Assembly (NCBI GenBank): GCA_037893225.1
Contig: JAZGUH010000155.1
Coordinates: 1,612,001 to 1,676,000, forward strand
Direction: 5' to 3'
Length of the DNA stretch: 64,000 bases
Source of the DNA: Hippasteria phrygiana
Lineage: Eukaryota; Echinodermata; Asteroidea; Valvatida; Goniasteridae
The position numbers and the translations under genes are program-made. Below are positions 22,536 through 31,619 of this stretch, piece after piece (the stretch's first letter is position 1; the number at the start of each line of letters is the position of its first letter). The notes beneath the pieces are model-generated. The model had not been told where the DNA came from, searched no databases, and worked only from the letters and a program-made list of their open reading frames with translations.

Positions 22536-24012
22536 CTGCATGAATATTCTTGGCCATCATCTCGGTCCCACAGTTCAACAGCCCATCTCCCCGGTCGGAT
22601 AGAAATATTCCTCCAAGAATGTTAAGAACAGGAGATATTTGCGGCGCAAAACCGTCTCCACACGACGCTGACTTCACAAACAAGAGGAGCAATAGACCTT
22701 TATCATGGTACAGCCATCTTGTTTTTCTCCTATTAAAATCAATGTAACCAAACCGAGGCTGGAAGGAAAAATAGTCTGGCACCTTCATTCAATAATTGGA
22801 ATCACTATTCATAATTCCTAATGCATACAGGGAACAAGACAAAGATGGTGACAGTATGATAAAGGTCTATACCCACGTTGTATATTTTCAAGCAAACTTG
22901 ATGCACAGTAAGATGGAATGCACACGCCATTATACGAAACCATGCGATTGTTGAATTCACATTCACATGTTCAACAACAAAATCGCGTCGCGTGAGATTA
23001 ATTGTGTAATATGCACAGTGCGGTATATGCAGCACAGTGCTGACAGCTCCACTTTGCACAACTCAATGTAACAAAGTGTGCAATCTGATGCGTCTGGCAG
23101 GGTTCTAGCAAAAATGCATGGAGGGTTAGGGTTTTAATGTTGTATTGATAATAAGCCAGTTCAACTTTAACATCCTTCTTTGACTTGACAAGACGTGTAA
23201 AAATTGGACTTGCGACTTGACTTGGCTTGTGAACATTTGATTTGTGACTTGACTTGACAAAAAAATTGGTTACAACACATATTTCCATTTTTCTCTGTTT
23301 ACCAGAAGATGACAGAAGTGCTTCTCCAATCACCCTCCTGAGTGATTTGACATCAGGGCACTGCTGCAAGTCTTCTACTCTGCTGCTAAGATGATTTTCT
23401 GCAAACTGTAGTAAGTATTCAATGTATAACATGATCACTTCAAATCATTGGTAGAAAGATTCCCATTTGGTATTGTGATTCCCATTTGCTAAATCGTGAA
23501 TGCTGTTACAATGTCGAGTGCATTTGTAGTTGACTGTAAACATCACTTTTTCCCAACTGTAATTAAGTTTTGAATTAACTCATTAAAAATTGTAAGCTGT
23601 ACATACACCGCCATAATTTGTTGTAAAACAATACGCCTATAGTGGTTCAACATATTTACATGTTCATGATATTTACAAGCTCTATATTTTACCAGTAGTG
23701 TAAAAACACCACAGTTGCTACTTGGTCTTCATTGTCCAGTTGATGATTTTTGTTCTCTTTACCACCCATGACACGGAGTAGGCAGTAGTTTCTTAGAGAG
23801 AGAGAGGGAGGGAAGGGGAGAAGATTGCAGTGGTTGAATATCAGACTGATTGTGGTATTGCTAGAATACTCTGTACGTACCCACAAAAAGTTGTAACTGA
23901 CTTTCTAGGCCCGATTTACTTACTGCCAGTTAGTACGTATTTTCTGTTGTTGGGACCTGATCTCTCCTAGCGGGTTGTAGAAAAACATCTCACCAGACTC
24001 GGGGTGCATGAC
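22536..24012 (-). CDS. candidate spliced gene, unidentified (three exon-like blocks)
   Basis: Three minus-strand blocks have good splice borders. Block 1 (24012-23924) lies between acceptor atcctcttgcag and donor GTAAGT and reads VMHPESGEMFFYNPLGEIRS. Block 2 (23405-23303) lies between cttactacag and GTAAAC and reads VEDLQQCPDVKSLRRVIGEA. Block 3 (about 22668-22536) ends at CAG before GTAAAG and reads ISPVLNILGGIFLSDRGDG. The phases of blocks 1 and 2 do not join directly, so at least one more exon would be needed. The words YNPLGEIRS faintly recall a methyl-CpG-binding fold, but I would not assign it. It could be a host gene or a transposon gene. Confidence 0.35.
23180..23276. repeat. AAGTC-family repeat, inverted relative to 4050-4562
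   Basis: It reads cttgacttgacaag, gacttgcgacttgacttgg and gacttgacttgac, and ends with ttggttacaacac. This is the reverse complement of the start of the repeat at 4050 (gtgttgtaaccaag). Confidence 0.75.
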
Positions 24013-24369
24013 CTGCAAGAGGATTTTGGAAATTGTTTCAAATTCAGTCCATTTCAGTTTGCCAGTTTAAACAATTTCATGTACATTGTACATTTATAAA
24101 CGGAAATTCCAGATTGTTTGAGCATGCTCTGCATTTGTTAAACACTTAAAGCTACAAAAGCTACTTGCCAAGAGTGTGAAGTGCCCTCCAGTGTTGATGC
24201 ATCCCAAAATGGTGTGCATTCTTCGTAAATTGTGCATCTGCATGTTAATAAAGAAATGCACAATATCAAAGGACAAAACTGTCGGACTCCACCAACCACT
24301 TTTTTGTAACTATTGCATGTTATGTTGCTGTCACACTGTTGCGTGTGGCACCAGCGTATGAGTTACATA

Positions 24370-24745
24370 TTAAATTATCACACATACGCAGGCCTACGCT
24401 GACATACGGTAGGGGTACGTTAGGGATAGGTTATATACGTTACAAGCACGGTGGCATACGCTGACATACGCTGGGATACGCCGAGGCCGAACTAATTTTT
24501 TAAGCATGCTTAAAATTTGTGTGCGTATGCCTGCGTATGGTTCATACGCTAAGCATACGCTAGGCATACGCTGATTACGCTAGAGGTACGCTAGAGGTAG
24601 GTTACGCATAGGTCGAGTACGCTGGACATAAGTTGCCATAGGTTGGCATGAAGGTGTACCGTACAGCTAGCGTATTGATAGCGCATTGATGGCGTATGAG
24701 TAACGTACTTCTAACGTATGTCTGACGTATCTGCAACGTATATAG
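24370..24745. repeat. degenerate ATACGCT/ACGTTAG tandem and foldback repeat
   Basis: Words of the type catacgctgacatacgct, aggtacgctagaggta and ggtaggggtacgttag recur every 10-20 bases from 24385 to about 24640. The right part (24690-24745) carries the complementary form (gtaacgtacttctaacgtatg). The whole therefore looks like an imperfect palindrome. The LTR at 24746 begins directly after it. Confidence 0.65.
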
Positions 24746-25032
24746 TGTTGCGCCGGTGCCGGTCGGTCGGCGGAGGGCGCTAAACCGGTACCACAGCAGG
24801 GCGGTTGTAGCAGAGCCCCTGCTGGTCGGCTGGAAGGCCCGTTGCCGTGCGGCGCACGCGCAGTGACCCGTTTCCCCTAGCAACAAGCAGTGTGCGATTC
24901 CCCCCATTTTGTGTGAAGTCCTGAGTGTGTTTTGTGCTCGAATAAACGGCCTAGAGCCTTGATAACTTGAAGAAAGTGTGCCGGAGTGTTCTTTTCAGGT
25001 GTATTGGAGTCCCGCGCACGGTCGACGCTACA
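24746..25032 (+). repeat. 5' LTR, 287 bp
   Basis: It starts TGTTGCG and ends CGCTACA, an imperfect 7-bp inverted pair with TG...CA ends. It contains a polyadenylation-like cgaataaacgg near 24939. The left border is inferred from the TG start and is less certain than the right border, which is fixed by the primer site. Confidence 0.7.
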
Positions 25033-25033
25033 T

Positions 25034-25051
25034 TGGTGGCAGCGGTGGGAT
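25034..25051 (+). promoter_or_regulatory. primer binding site, tRNA-Leu type
   Basis: TGGTGGCAGCGGTGGGAT begins one base after the LTR. It is the complement of a tRNA 3' end ATCCCACCGCTGCCA plus CCA, which is the end of eukaryotic tRNA-Leu(AAG) as I recall it. It would prime minus-strand DNA synthesis. Confidence 0.75.
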
Positions 25052-25094
25052 ACCAGAAAGGAACAAATCAGGTAAAACTTCGAGTTCTTGCGAC

Positions 25095-25334
25095 ATGAAT
25101 CCACTGGGAAGGGATAGTCTGGTGTCCGACTCGCCACACGGCGCGGACACAGACTGGGATACAGCTCCACACAACGCAGGCCAATCGGGAGATAAGAACG
25201 GCGGACCGTTCGTGACCCTGAGTGAGTTGGAATCCTTCTTGAGGGATAATCAAGGGAGTCTTCCTCGGGATAAGAGGGAGACTGGGGGGCCATTGGGAAT
25301 CGGAATCTCTCATGTGGGAGGACGGGGAGAATAG
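25095..25334 (+). CDS. short first ORF of the LTR element
   Basis: This starts at the first ATG after the primer site. It codes for 79 residues beginning MNPLGRDSLVSDSPHG, is acidic and polar, and ends at TAG 25332-25334. It may be the original N-terminus of Gag, now cut off from the body by the minisatellite expansion. No domain was recognised. Confidence 0.4.
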   Translation: MNPLGRDSLVSDSPHGADTDWDTAPHNAGQSGDKNGGPFVTLSELESFLRDNQGSLPRDKRETGGPLGIGISHVGGRGE

Positions 25335-25559
25335 AAAGCCCGAGATTGTAGATCAGAGAAGGGGAATTCGTTACATTCTATATTGCATTTGCATCGATTC
25401 CCCCCAGACTAGTTACGAGTCCCTCAGTGGGCCGTCCCACGCCGCTAACTTCGGGGTGACAGACGCTCTGTTCCACCAGGAACGTTGCCGAGTCGCACCG
25501 GCCAGTGTGGCGGGGACAGTGCTTCACGGCGGGACACCTCACGACCCTTGTTCCGGCGT

Positions 25560-25985
25560 GCCGGACGCCGGGCCCCGCGAGGGGCCGCCCTGTGCTGCGC
25601 ACGGCGACGGGGCAAACGCTGCGTTCCACACGGAACGCCGCCAAGCCGCGTTCGCCGGGGCAGCGGGGGCGGAGCCTCGTGTGGGAACGGCCTGTGAGAG
25701 TCACGCCGGTGCGCCCGATGGGGGGCCTCGCGGGGGGCCGCCCTGTGCTGCGCACGGCGACAGGGCAAACGCTGCGTTCCACACGGAACGCCGCCAAGCC
25801 GCGTTCGCCGGGGCAGAGGGGGCGGAGCCTCGTGTGGGAACGGCCTGTGAGAGTCACGCCGGTGCGCCTGATGGGGGCCTCGCGGGGGGCCGCCCTGCGC
25901 TGTACACGGCGGCGGGGCAAACGCTGCGTTCCACTCGGAACGCCGCCGGGCCGCGTTCGCGGGGGCGGAGCCTCGTGTGGAGGGG
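25560..25985 (+). repeat. 153-bp GC-rich tandem repeat, ~2.7 copies
   Basis: The word ggccgccctg begins at 25583, 25736 and 25888, giving spacings of 153 and 152 (one G lost in a G run). Each unit carries the small palindrome gttccacacggaac. A unit length divisible by three keeps several frames open on both strands (51-residue period), which explains the many overlapping long frames here. Confidence 0.85.
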
Positions 25986-26269
25986 GCCTTTGAGTTTCGC
26001 ACCAGTACGCCACAGGAGGGACCGCGCCGCGCTGGGTACGGCGGCGTGGCGGACACGCCGTTCCACACGGAACGCGGTCGCGCCGCGTCTGCCGACGCAG
26101 CAGGGGTTCGTCCGAAGACGCCCCACATTTGCTACACCGGCGTGAGTACCGGGAGCCACGAGGAACCAACCCCCGGGGCAGACACTAGCACAACAGGAAC
26201 CATACCCCACACGGGAACGCCCCAGTCTACATGCCCCACGACGGCAACGGTAGAGCCCACTCAACGGTG

Positions 26270-26795
26270 CCGGTGTGGCCAATCACTCCGCATGGGAGTC
26301 TATGGAGGGGAGCCACTCCGCGTGGGAGTCAATGGCGCGGAGTCACTCCGCACGGGAGTCTATGGCGCGGAGTCACTCCGCACGGGAGTCTATGGAGGAG
26401 AGCCACTCCGCGTGGGAGTCAATGGCGCGGAGTCACTCCGTGTGGGAGTCAATGGCGCGGAGTCACTCCGCACAAGAGTCTATGGAGGAGAGCCACTCCG
26501 CGTGGGAGTCAATGGCGCGGAGGCACTCCGCGTGGGAGTCAATGGTGCGGAGGCAATCCGCACAGGAGTCTATGGATGGGAGCCACTCCGCGTGGGAGTC
26601 AATGGCGCGGAGGCAATCCGCACGGGAGTCTATAGAGGAGAGCCACTCCGCGTTGGAGTCAATGGCGCGGAGTCACTCCGCACGGGAGTCTATGGCGCGG
26701 AGTCACTCCGCACGGGAGTCTATGGAGGAGAGCCACTCCGCGTGGGAGTCAATGGCGCGGAGGCAATCCGCACGGGAGTCCACGGAGTGAGACAG
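26270..26795 (+). repeat. 30-bp tandem repeat, ~17 copies
   Basis: Units of the type cactccgcacgggagtctatgg...cgg repeat every 30 bases, with alternating variants (gcgtgggagtcaatgg, gcacgggagtctatgg, tggaggagagc). The length again preserves the frame and one frame gives a 10-residue repeat (SAWESMARSH-like). Whether it is translated is unknown. It lies directly upstream of the gag ATG at 26938. Confidence 0.85.
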
Positions 26796-26937
26796 GCCAA
26801 TCGGGAGGGGGGACCCGGGATCGCGGGGTGGCACTATACGGAGCCCCCATGCGGGACCGAGGCACCCTCCACCACAAAGGCCTGGTACCCACGGTGCCGC
26901 CGGGCGATCGGGAGACATACCAACACCACCACCCGGG

Positions 26938-28533
26938 ATGAGCAAGGAGACAGCGGGACCGGGACATCCCGACCCACGAAGTCAGAGGCCAGTGATGCTT
27001 CCCGACAGGTTCGACGGGGGTTCGTCGTGGTCCGACTACTTGATCCATTTCGAGAGTGTTGCGGCGGTCAACCATTGGAGCGAGGCCGAGAAAGCAATGT
27101 TCCTGGCTTCCCATTTGAGGGGCACGGCCCGGGAGCCGGAGATACTTGCGGATATGGAGCCGGAGGCGCGAGAGGAATATTCCTCCCTCCTCGAGAACTT
27201 CGAACGACGGTTCGGGGTGGCCGCCCAGATCCCATTGCACCGGGCGCAGTTGTCTACGCGCGTGAGAGGCCGCGGTGAGTCACTTGGTAGCTTGGGACAA
27301 TCAATTCGGCGGTTAGTCAACCAGAGCTACCCGAAGCTACCCACACAGGCCCGCGAAGATTTGGCGGTGGAGGCCTTTCGCAACGCACTAGGGAATGAGC
27401 AGTTGCAATTCCACATCTTCTCCAGAAAAGCGGCGACATTGACCGAGGCAGTCACCCTTGCGGCCGAGATGGAGGCCTTTCTCGAGTCACAGGCGCACAG
27501 GAAAGGGAGGCCAGGGACCAAAGACGTTCGGCTGGTAGTCCAACCTCCAACCGAGGAACACAAACCGGCTGCCGGGATCGGGTACGTGCAGACCGCCCGC
27601 CCCCCAGTGGCGTGCTACCAGTGTCACGAATTCGGCCACATCTGGCGGTACTGCCCTAGGCGGAGGTCGGCTCCCGACCGGCAACAGGGAATGACGGGAG
27701 CAATGCCGAGACGCCAGGACCCAAGCAGAGATCAGGCTGCTCAGGCCAGACCGATGGTCGCAGGGGTGCAGGTGATTAAGAGGACGGATCCGACGAAGTG
27801 CCCCCACTGCGAGAGGGCGTTCAACCATAACCATAACCTCCGGAGGCACCTTCGGACGGCGTGCAGGGTACTCCACCCGAAATGTCCCTACGCCTGCGCC
27901 CGGGGGTGCGGGAGAACTTTCTACAGGAAGGACGTCCGAGAACGACACTACCCCTACTGTGCTGGGGTCTTCGTGGGATCGGTGAGTGCGGAGGTCGATG
28001 AGCTTGACGTCCACGCCAGCGACGGAGAGATGGACGCCGCTCCATCCCCTCCGCCTCCGACGTCCCACCGGGAGGGCCGCGACCACCCGGAACAGCCCCC
28101 CACTCAGCCGCTCCGAGCGCAGGGCAGTCGCCCTCGCCGCCGCACCTTACTCGTCAGAGGAGTCACCAGGCCCCCGAGTCTCCCAGCAGGTCGGGGGACC
28201 GTGTCCACCCGCAACGCCCCCCAAGACCGTCCCACTCGGAACGTCCCTCGGAGGGGCGACCATCTAGGCCGGGGAGCTGCGTCCGCCCGGAACGCTCCCC
28301 GGCGCCCCCCTCACGACACCATTGGAACCGGCGACAAGGCTGGAGAGGCCGACCGACCCGGACGGAGGGAGAGGTGCGAACGAGATCCTCTACGCCACCT
28401 GGAGCGCCTCCACCTCAACGCTACCCCAACAACGTCCCACGCCGCTTTTGGGAGGAACTGTTGCGACAGACGGAAGTCCAGCGGCAGCCTCCGCCCACCA
28501 GCAGCTCGACCGTGCAGAGAACATGAACCGTGA
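26938..28533 (+). CDS. gag: Gag with CCHC knuckle and extra C2H2/C2HC-type fingers
   Basis: 531 residues from ATG 26938. Residues ~20-190 are a typical retrotransposon capsid region (RFDGGSSWSDYLIHFE, then ENFERRFG and LAVEAFRNALG). A zinc knuckle follows at about 225-240 (CYQCHEFGHIWRYC, spacing C-x2-C-x4-H-x4-C). Then comes an unusual finger CPHCERAFNHNHNLRRHL ending in C, and another Cys/His cluster (CPYACARGCGRTF, RERHYPYC). The last 170 residues are Pro/Arg/Ser-rich and low in complexity. The frame is intact. The capsid binds itself and the fingers should bind element RNA or DNA. No protease or pol frame follows. An alternative is a domesticated gag gene, but the LTR and primer site upstream argue for an element. 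Confidence 0.75.
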   Translation: MSKETAGPGHPDPRSQRPVMLPDRFDGGSSWSDYLIHFESVAAVNHWSEAEKAMFLASHLRGTAREPEILADMEPEAREEYSSLLENFERRFGVAAQIPLHRAQLSTRVRGRGESLGSLGQSIRRLVNQSYPKLPTQAREDLAVEAFRNALGNEQLQFHIFSRKAATLTEAVTLAAEMEAFLESQAHRKGRPGTKDVRLVVQPPTEEHKPAAGIGYVQTARPPVACYQCHEFGHIWRYCPRRRSAPDRQQGMTGAMPRRQDPSRDQAAQARPMVAGVQVIKRTDPTKCPHCERAFNHNHNLRRHLRTACRVLHPKCPYACARGCGRTFYRKDVRERHYPYCAGVFVGSVSAEVDELDVHASDGEMDAAPSPPPPTSHREGRDHPEQPPTQPLRAQGSRPRRRTLLVRGVTRPPSLPAGRGTVSTRNAPQDRPTRNVPRRGDHLGRGAASARNAPRRPPHDTIGTGDKAGEADRPGRRERCERDPLRHLERLHLNATPTTSHAAFGRNCCDRRKSSGSLRPPAARPCREHEP

Positions 28534-28550
28534 TGAAGATCCCTGGAGCA

Positions 28551-29160
28551 TGGAGACAGGGGAGCAACTTGCACGACACACATATAGTTGCTGGCAGTAA
28601 CACCTCCACCAAGAAAGGAAAGAAGCAGAGGAACCTCCTGAAGCACTGGGCCAACTCCCCAGCAGGTGCAGTTCCATGACAAGACAAGATAATTTAAAGG
28701 ACTTTGGTTGTGGTTACTGTTGTTGTAGTGACTGTTGTTGCAGTGACTGACAACAGTAGTGACTGTTGTTGTAGTGATTGTTGTTGAAGTGACTGTTGTT
28801 GTAGTCACTGTTGTGTCATCCTAGAGACTGTTTATTTTAAATGTTATTACTATGTACCATTATTATCAGGTGCAATTATTTATGAACAGTTGTTCATTTT
28901 TTGTAAAAAAATTCACACTTTGACATGTGGTGTTTATCATACTTCTTTAATTTAAATTTAATTTGACTACATTGTAAACTACACTACACTACTTTGACTT
29001 GATGTATTTATAACCCGCTACTTTATCACAAGAGTCACGACTTCTTTCCTTTTGGTGTGTGGAATTCCCCATCCTGAGAACCGAGATCAAGAGGAGAATC
29101 CCGGTAGCCACTAAGTCCTTAGATGTTGGACAGACCGGAAATGTTCGGGAAGCTGGTCTC
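28551..29160. other. spacer with TTGTTGTAGTGACTG repeat
   Basis: At 28703-28812 an imperfect 15-16-base unit (gttgttgtagtgact) repeats about seven times. The stretch at 28597-28680 reads STKKGKKQRNLLKHWANSP in one forward frame and ends in TGA; it may be the end of an unrelated exon. The remainder is AT-rich without features. Confidence 0.5.
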
Positions 29161-29162
29161 TA

Positions 29163-30728
29163 AGGCTGTGCCTGAACTGGGCTGGAATGTGCCTGGCCTG
29201 GCCTGGCCTGGGTTGGACTGGGCTGGTTCCTCAGTACCTGGGCAGCAGAACCCAAGGCGGCAGACACTGTGGTGGGGGTGGGGGTGCGCTGTTGCTGCTG
29301 CTGCTGAGTTTGCTGAGGAGGTTGTTGTTGAGGAGGCATCATCTGCTGTAGAAAAGGATGAGGAGGAATCTGCTGATGTGGATGCTGTAAGGGTTGCTGG
29401 TGGTACTGCTCAATGTACTCCATAGACTGTGAACCCCACACTGATGATGCTGGATGCACGTTTCTCCACATGTGGGGAGCTGGCTGATACTGCTCGGAGG
29501 TTGATGTTGCTGATGAGCAGTACGAGCCAAAGGACGGTGCTGAACTAGGCCGCAGTGGGTGAGGTGCTTGAGAGTGGCGGGCTTTCTGGGTTCCTGGAAT
29601 GGGGGGGGGGGGGGGGGGGGAGCTCCCATGGCACTTGGAATGTCATCATCACTGTCCTCTTCCATCAGGTCAGACAGCAACCTGTTGATGGTGGACCTTG
29701 CCTTCTTGAACTTGGCCTTGGACATGGTCAGCAGGCTGTCTCGAACGTAGTTGGCAAAGGCTGTTCGGGATGTGATGGGCTGCTGCTGGGCTTTGGAGAG
29801 GTCCTTGAGGATGGTGCCTGACTCAGCAACTCAAGGAGGGCGCTGTCCGGGTCATGAGGCCGCTTGCGTGAGGCTGAAGGGGGGATGAGGGGGTAAGGGT
29901 AAGATCATCCAGGCCAATCTGCAGGTCAGCGCAGGCATTCTCGGCAGCATCAAGGTCTCCCCTGTGCTCTTGGATGGTTGCCTTCCCCTGCAAAGACAAA
30001 TAATACAACCATAAGTAAAATATATGCAAAATTGCACGCCAAAATGATTGCACATTTAATTGTCATCAAATTTATGGGGTCCAGAAAAAGTAGAATAATT
30101 GTATACTGACACTCTGGATGGGCTCAGGACGGTGGCGAGTGACTGTCTTCAGGAAGCCGAATTTGGTGATGATCCAGTCCTTTCTCTCAATCAGGTCTGG
30201 AGCACCATCTCTACTCTTCTTCTTGTCAAGGCGTGTGTGGGTGTCACGCAATGACCGGAACCAGCCCTTGAGGGTCGCGGCTGTCTTATCCATCAGCTCA
30301 GCTTGGTCTTCCCAGATCTTCTCCTTCTTGTCTTTCCGCCTGTAGTCAGTCATCTTCACATTCCACAGCACAGGGTTTTCGCGGATAAACTCAAGCATGA
30401 GCTCCTCATCGGCGATGCTGAGGTTGCAGGGGTTCTTCTTGGCCCTTTTCTTCTTCTTCTTCTTCCCCTTGTCATCAGCCAGGCGGGATGAGGTGGAGAC
30501 AGATGACGAAGCCGATGATTCACGGGAGCGTTGACGAGGAGGAGTTGGGGACCTAGGACTTGGGGACCTTGATCGCACACGAACCTGGAGCAATGCCTTG
30601 GGTTTGCTGGATTCATAAAAGGCCCCTTGCCAAGAGATTTTGGTCATATCAATTGCTTGAACATGACAGATGTGTCTGCCTTTTGCTCTCTGCTGGTTGC
30701 ATAGAAGTGCCAGATACGCATCAATGAC
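29163..30728 (-). CDS. MADF-BESS domain protein, two exons, with indels
   Basis: Exon 1 (30728 to about 30112) starts at an acceptor (cttactcatcag). It codes a short VIDAYLALLCNQQR segment, an SR/P/K-rich linker and a MADF domain (EELMLEFIRENPVLWNV ... IWEDQAEL ... LKGWFRSLRDTHTR). Exon 2 (29987 to 29163) starts after ttgtctttgcag and carries a BESS-like segment (RTAFANYVRDSLLTM, then INRLLSDLMEED). A polyproline run and a Q/P-rich tail follow, with a stop near 29163. MADF-BESS proteins are DNA-binding transcription regulators related to Adf-1. The frame of exon 2 is broken near 29881 (C run), near 29833 and at the 20-base G run 29601-29620. Each break is repairable by one or two bases, so these could be real lesions or sequence errors. 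Confidence 0.6.
29601..29620 (-). repeat. 20-base G run (poly-Pro coding on minus strand)
   Basis: Twenty G on the plus strand code six prolines after GA on the minus strand. With 20 bases the frame goes off into a short tail, whereas 18 or 21 would connect to the long Q/P-rich C-terminus that is open down to 29163. The tract is therefore a probable slippage or read-length error site. Confidence 0.8.
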
Positions 30729-31619
30729 CTGATGAGTAAGGAAGGAAGTTTTGGGATTATAAATACGTTGATTTTTTCCCCCTACATTTTTCACAGAATT
30801 GCCAGAGGAACACCTACTTACTGCATGTGTCAGCCATCTTTTTCCTGAGAGAGACGGAATATCCTCTTAAAATAGCCGAAATCCACAGACCACCGCACAC
30901 AGGTAGACTATGGATGCTTTTTGTGTCAGCCAAATCTGATTAATATCTGTAGGAGCAAGGAACAATGCGATTCCTAGTAAATCACACTAGGGCATTAGGA
31001 TTAAAGAAAAAGTGGAGTTACGTATGGGTCTAAAGAGGATTTTGTTGTTGGACTTCCCCTTTTAATTAAATACATGTATTACTAAATGTACATCTGGCCA
31101 ATTTGGGGAAAAACAAATCCAAAGTGAATAGTTGGGAAGGTTAATTGTAGAAGTAATGAATTTTTGTTAAATAACAAAGGACAACATTTTAACAGTCGGC
31201 ACTATAAACATTACCTGTAAATTTCAGAGATGAAACTTTTCCGATTTTAATCGGAAAACCGACTTTTTAAATTGTCCAATGAAATTTTAGATTTTTGTAG
31301 AATTTTTCCCACAAAATTTGATTTTTAAACGATTTTTCCACAATGTGCAATTTTATTTGAATTATAATTAAGAAGAAAACTTGATGAAAAAGTTGATGGA
31401 AACGGCACGTACAAATTATCGCTAGCGTAGTTTTAATCTCTTTCACCAGTCGTAAATTGAGTGTTTCTACGGTAGAAACACCGAGGTCTACACTTTTCCG
31501 GCTGGATAAAAGGTTAAAGATTGACCAGTGACATGCACAAATTACCGCGCATGCGTCAGTGTGTGGCGCGTGCGCATGCACCTGGCAGATGCAACGGTGC
31601 CAGTGCCACTGAGTAGTAG
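30729..31619. other. no gene seen
   Basis: This contains the upstream flank of the MADF gene, with a possible start (aaagatggctgacac, minus strand, near 30832) that I could not splice in phase. It also has a short palindrome ttttccgattttaatcggaaaa near 31238 and a near-perfect hairpin gtgtttctac/gtagaaacac near 31460. Confidence 0.4.

Larger units (their letters stand above)
24746..28550 (+). mobile_element. LTR retrotransposon (Gypsy-like), gag only
   Basis: The parts, in order, are a 5' LTR (24746-25032), a primer site for tRNA-Leu, a short ORF (25095-25334), a leader with two GC-rich minisatellites (25560-25980 and 26270-26790), and a gag frame (26938-28533). No protease, reverse transcriptase or integrase follows, and no second LTR was found before the MADF gene at 29.2 kb. 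It is thus 3'-truncated or a gag-only derivative. GC content is far above that of its neighbours. Confidence 0.7.

Noticed and set aside
25312..27278. Several long overlapping open frames on both strands
   Set aside because: GC-rich minisatellites with lengths divisible by three keep many frames open. Only the gag frame from 26938 shows domains.
28311..28808. Minus-strand frame with Thr/Val repeats
   Set aside because: It comes from the TTGTTGTAGTGACTG simple repeat and the antisense of gag.
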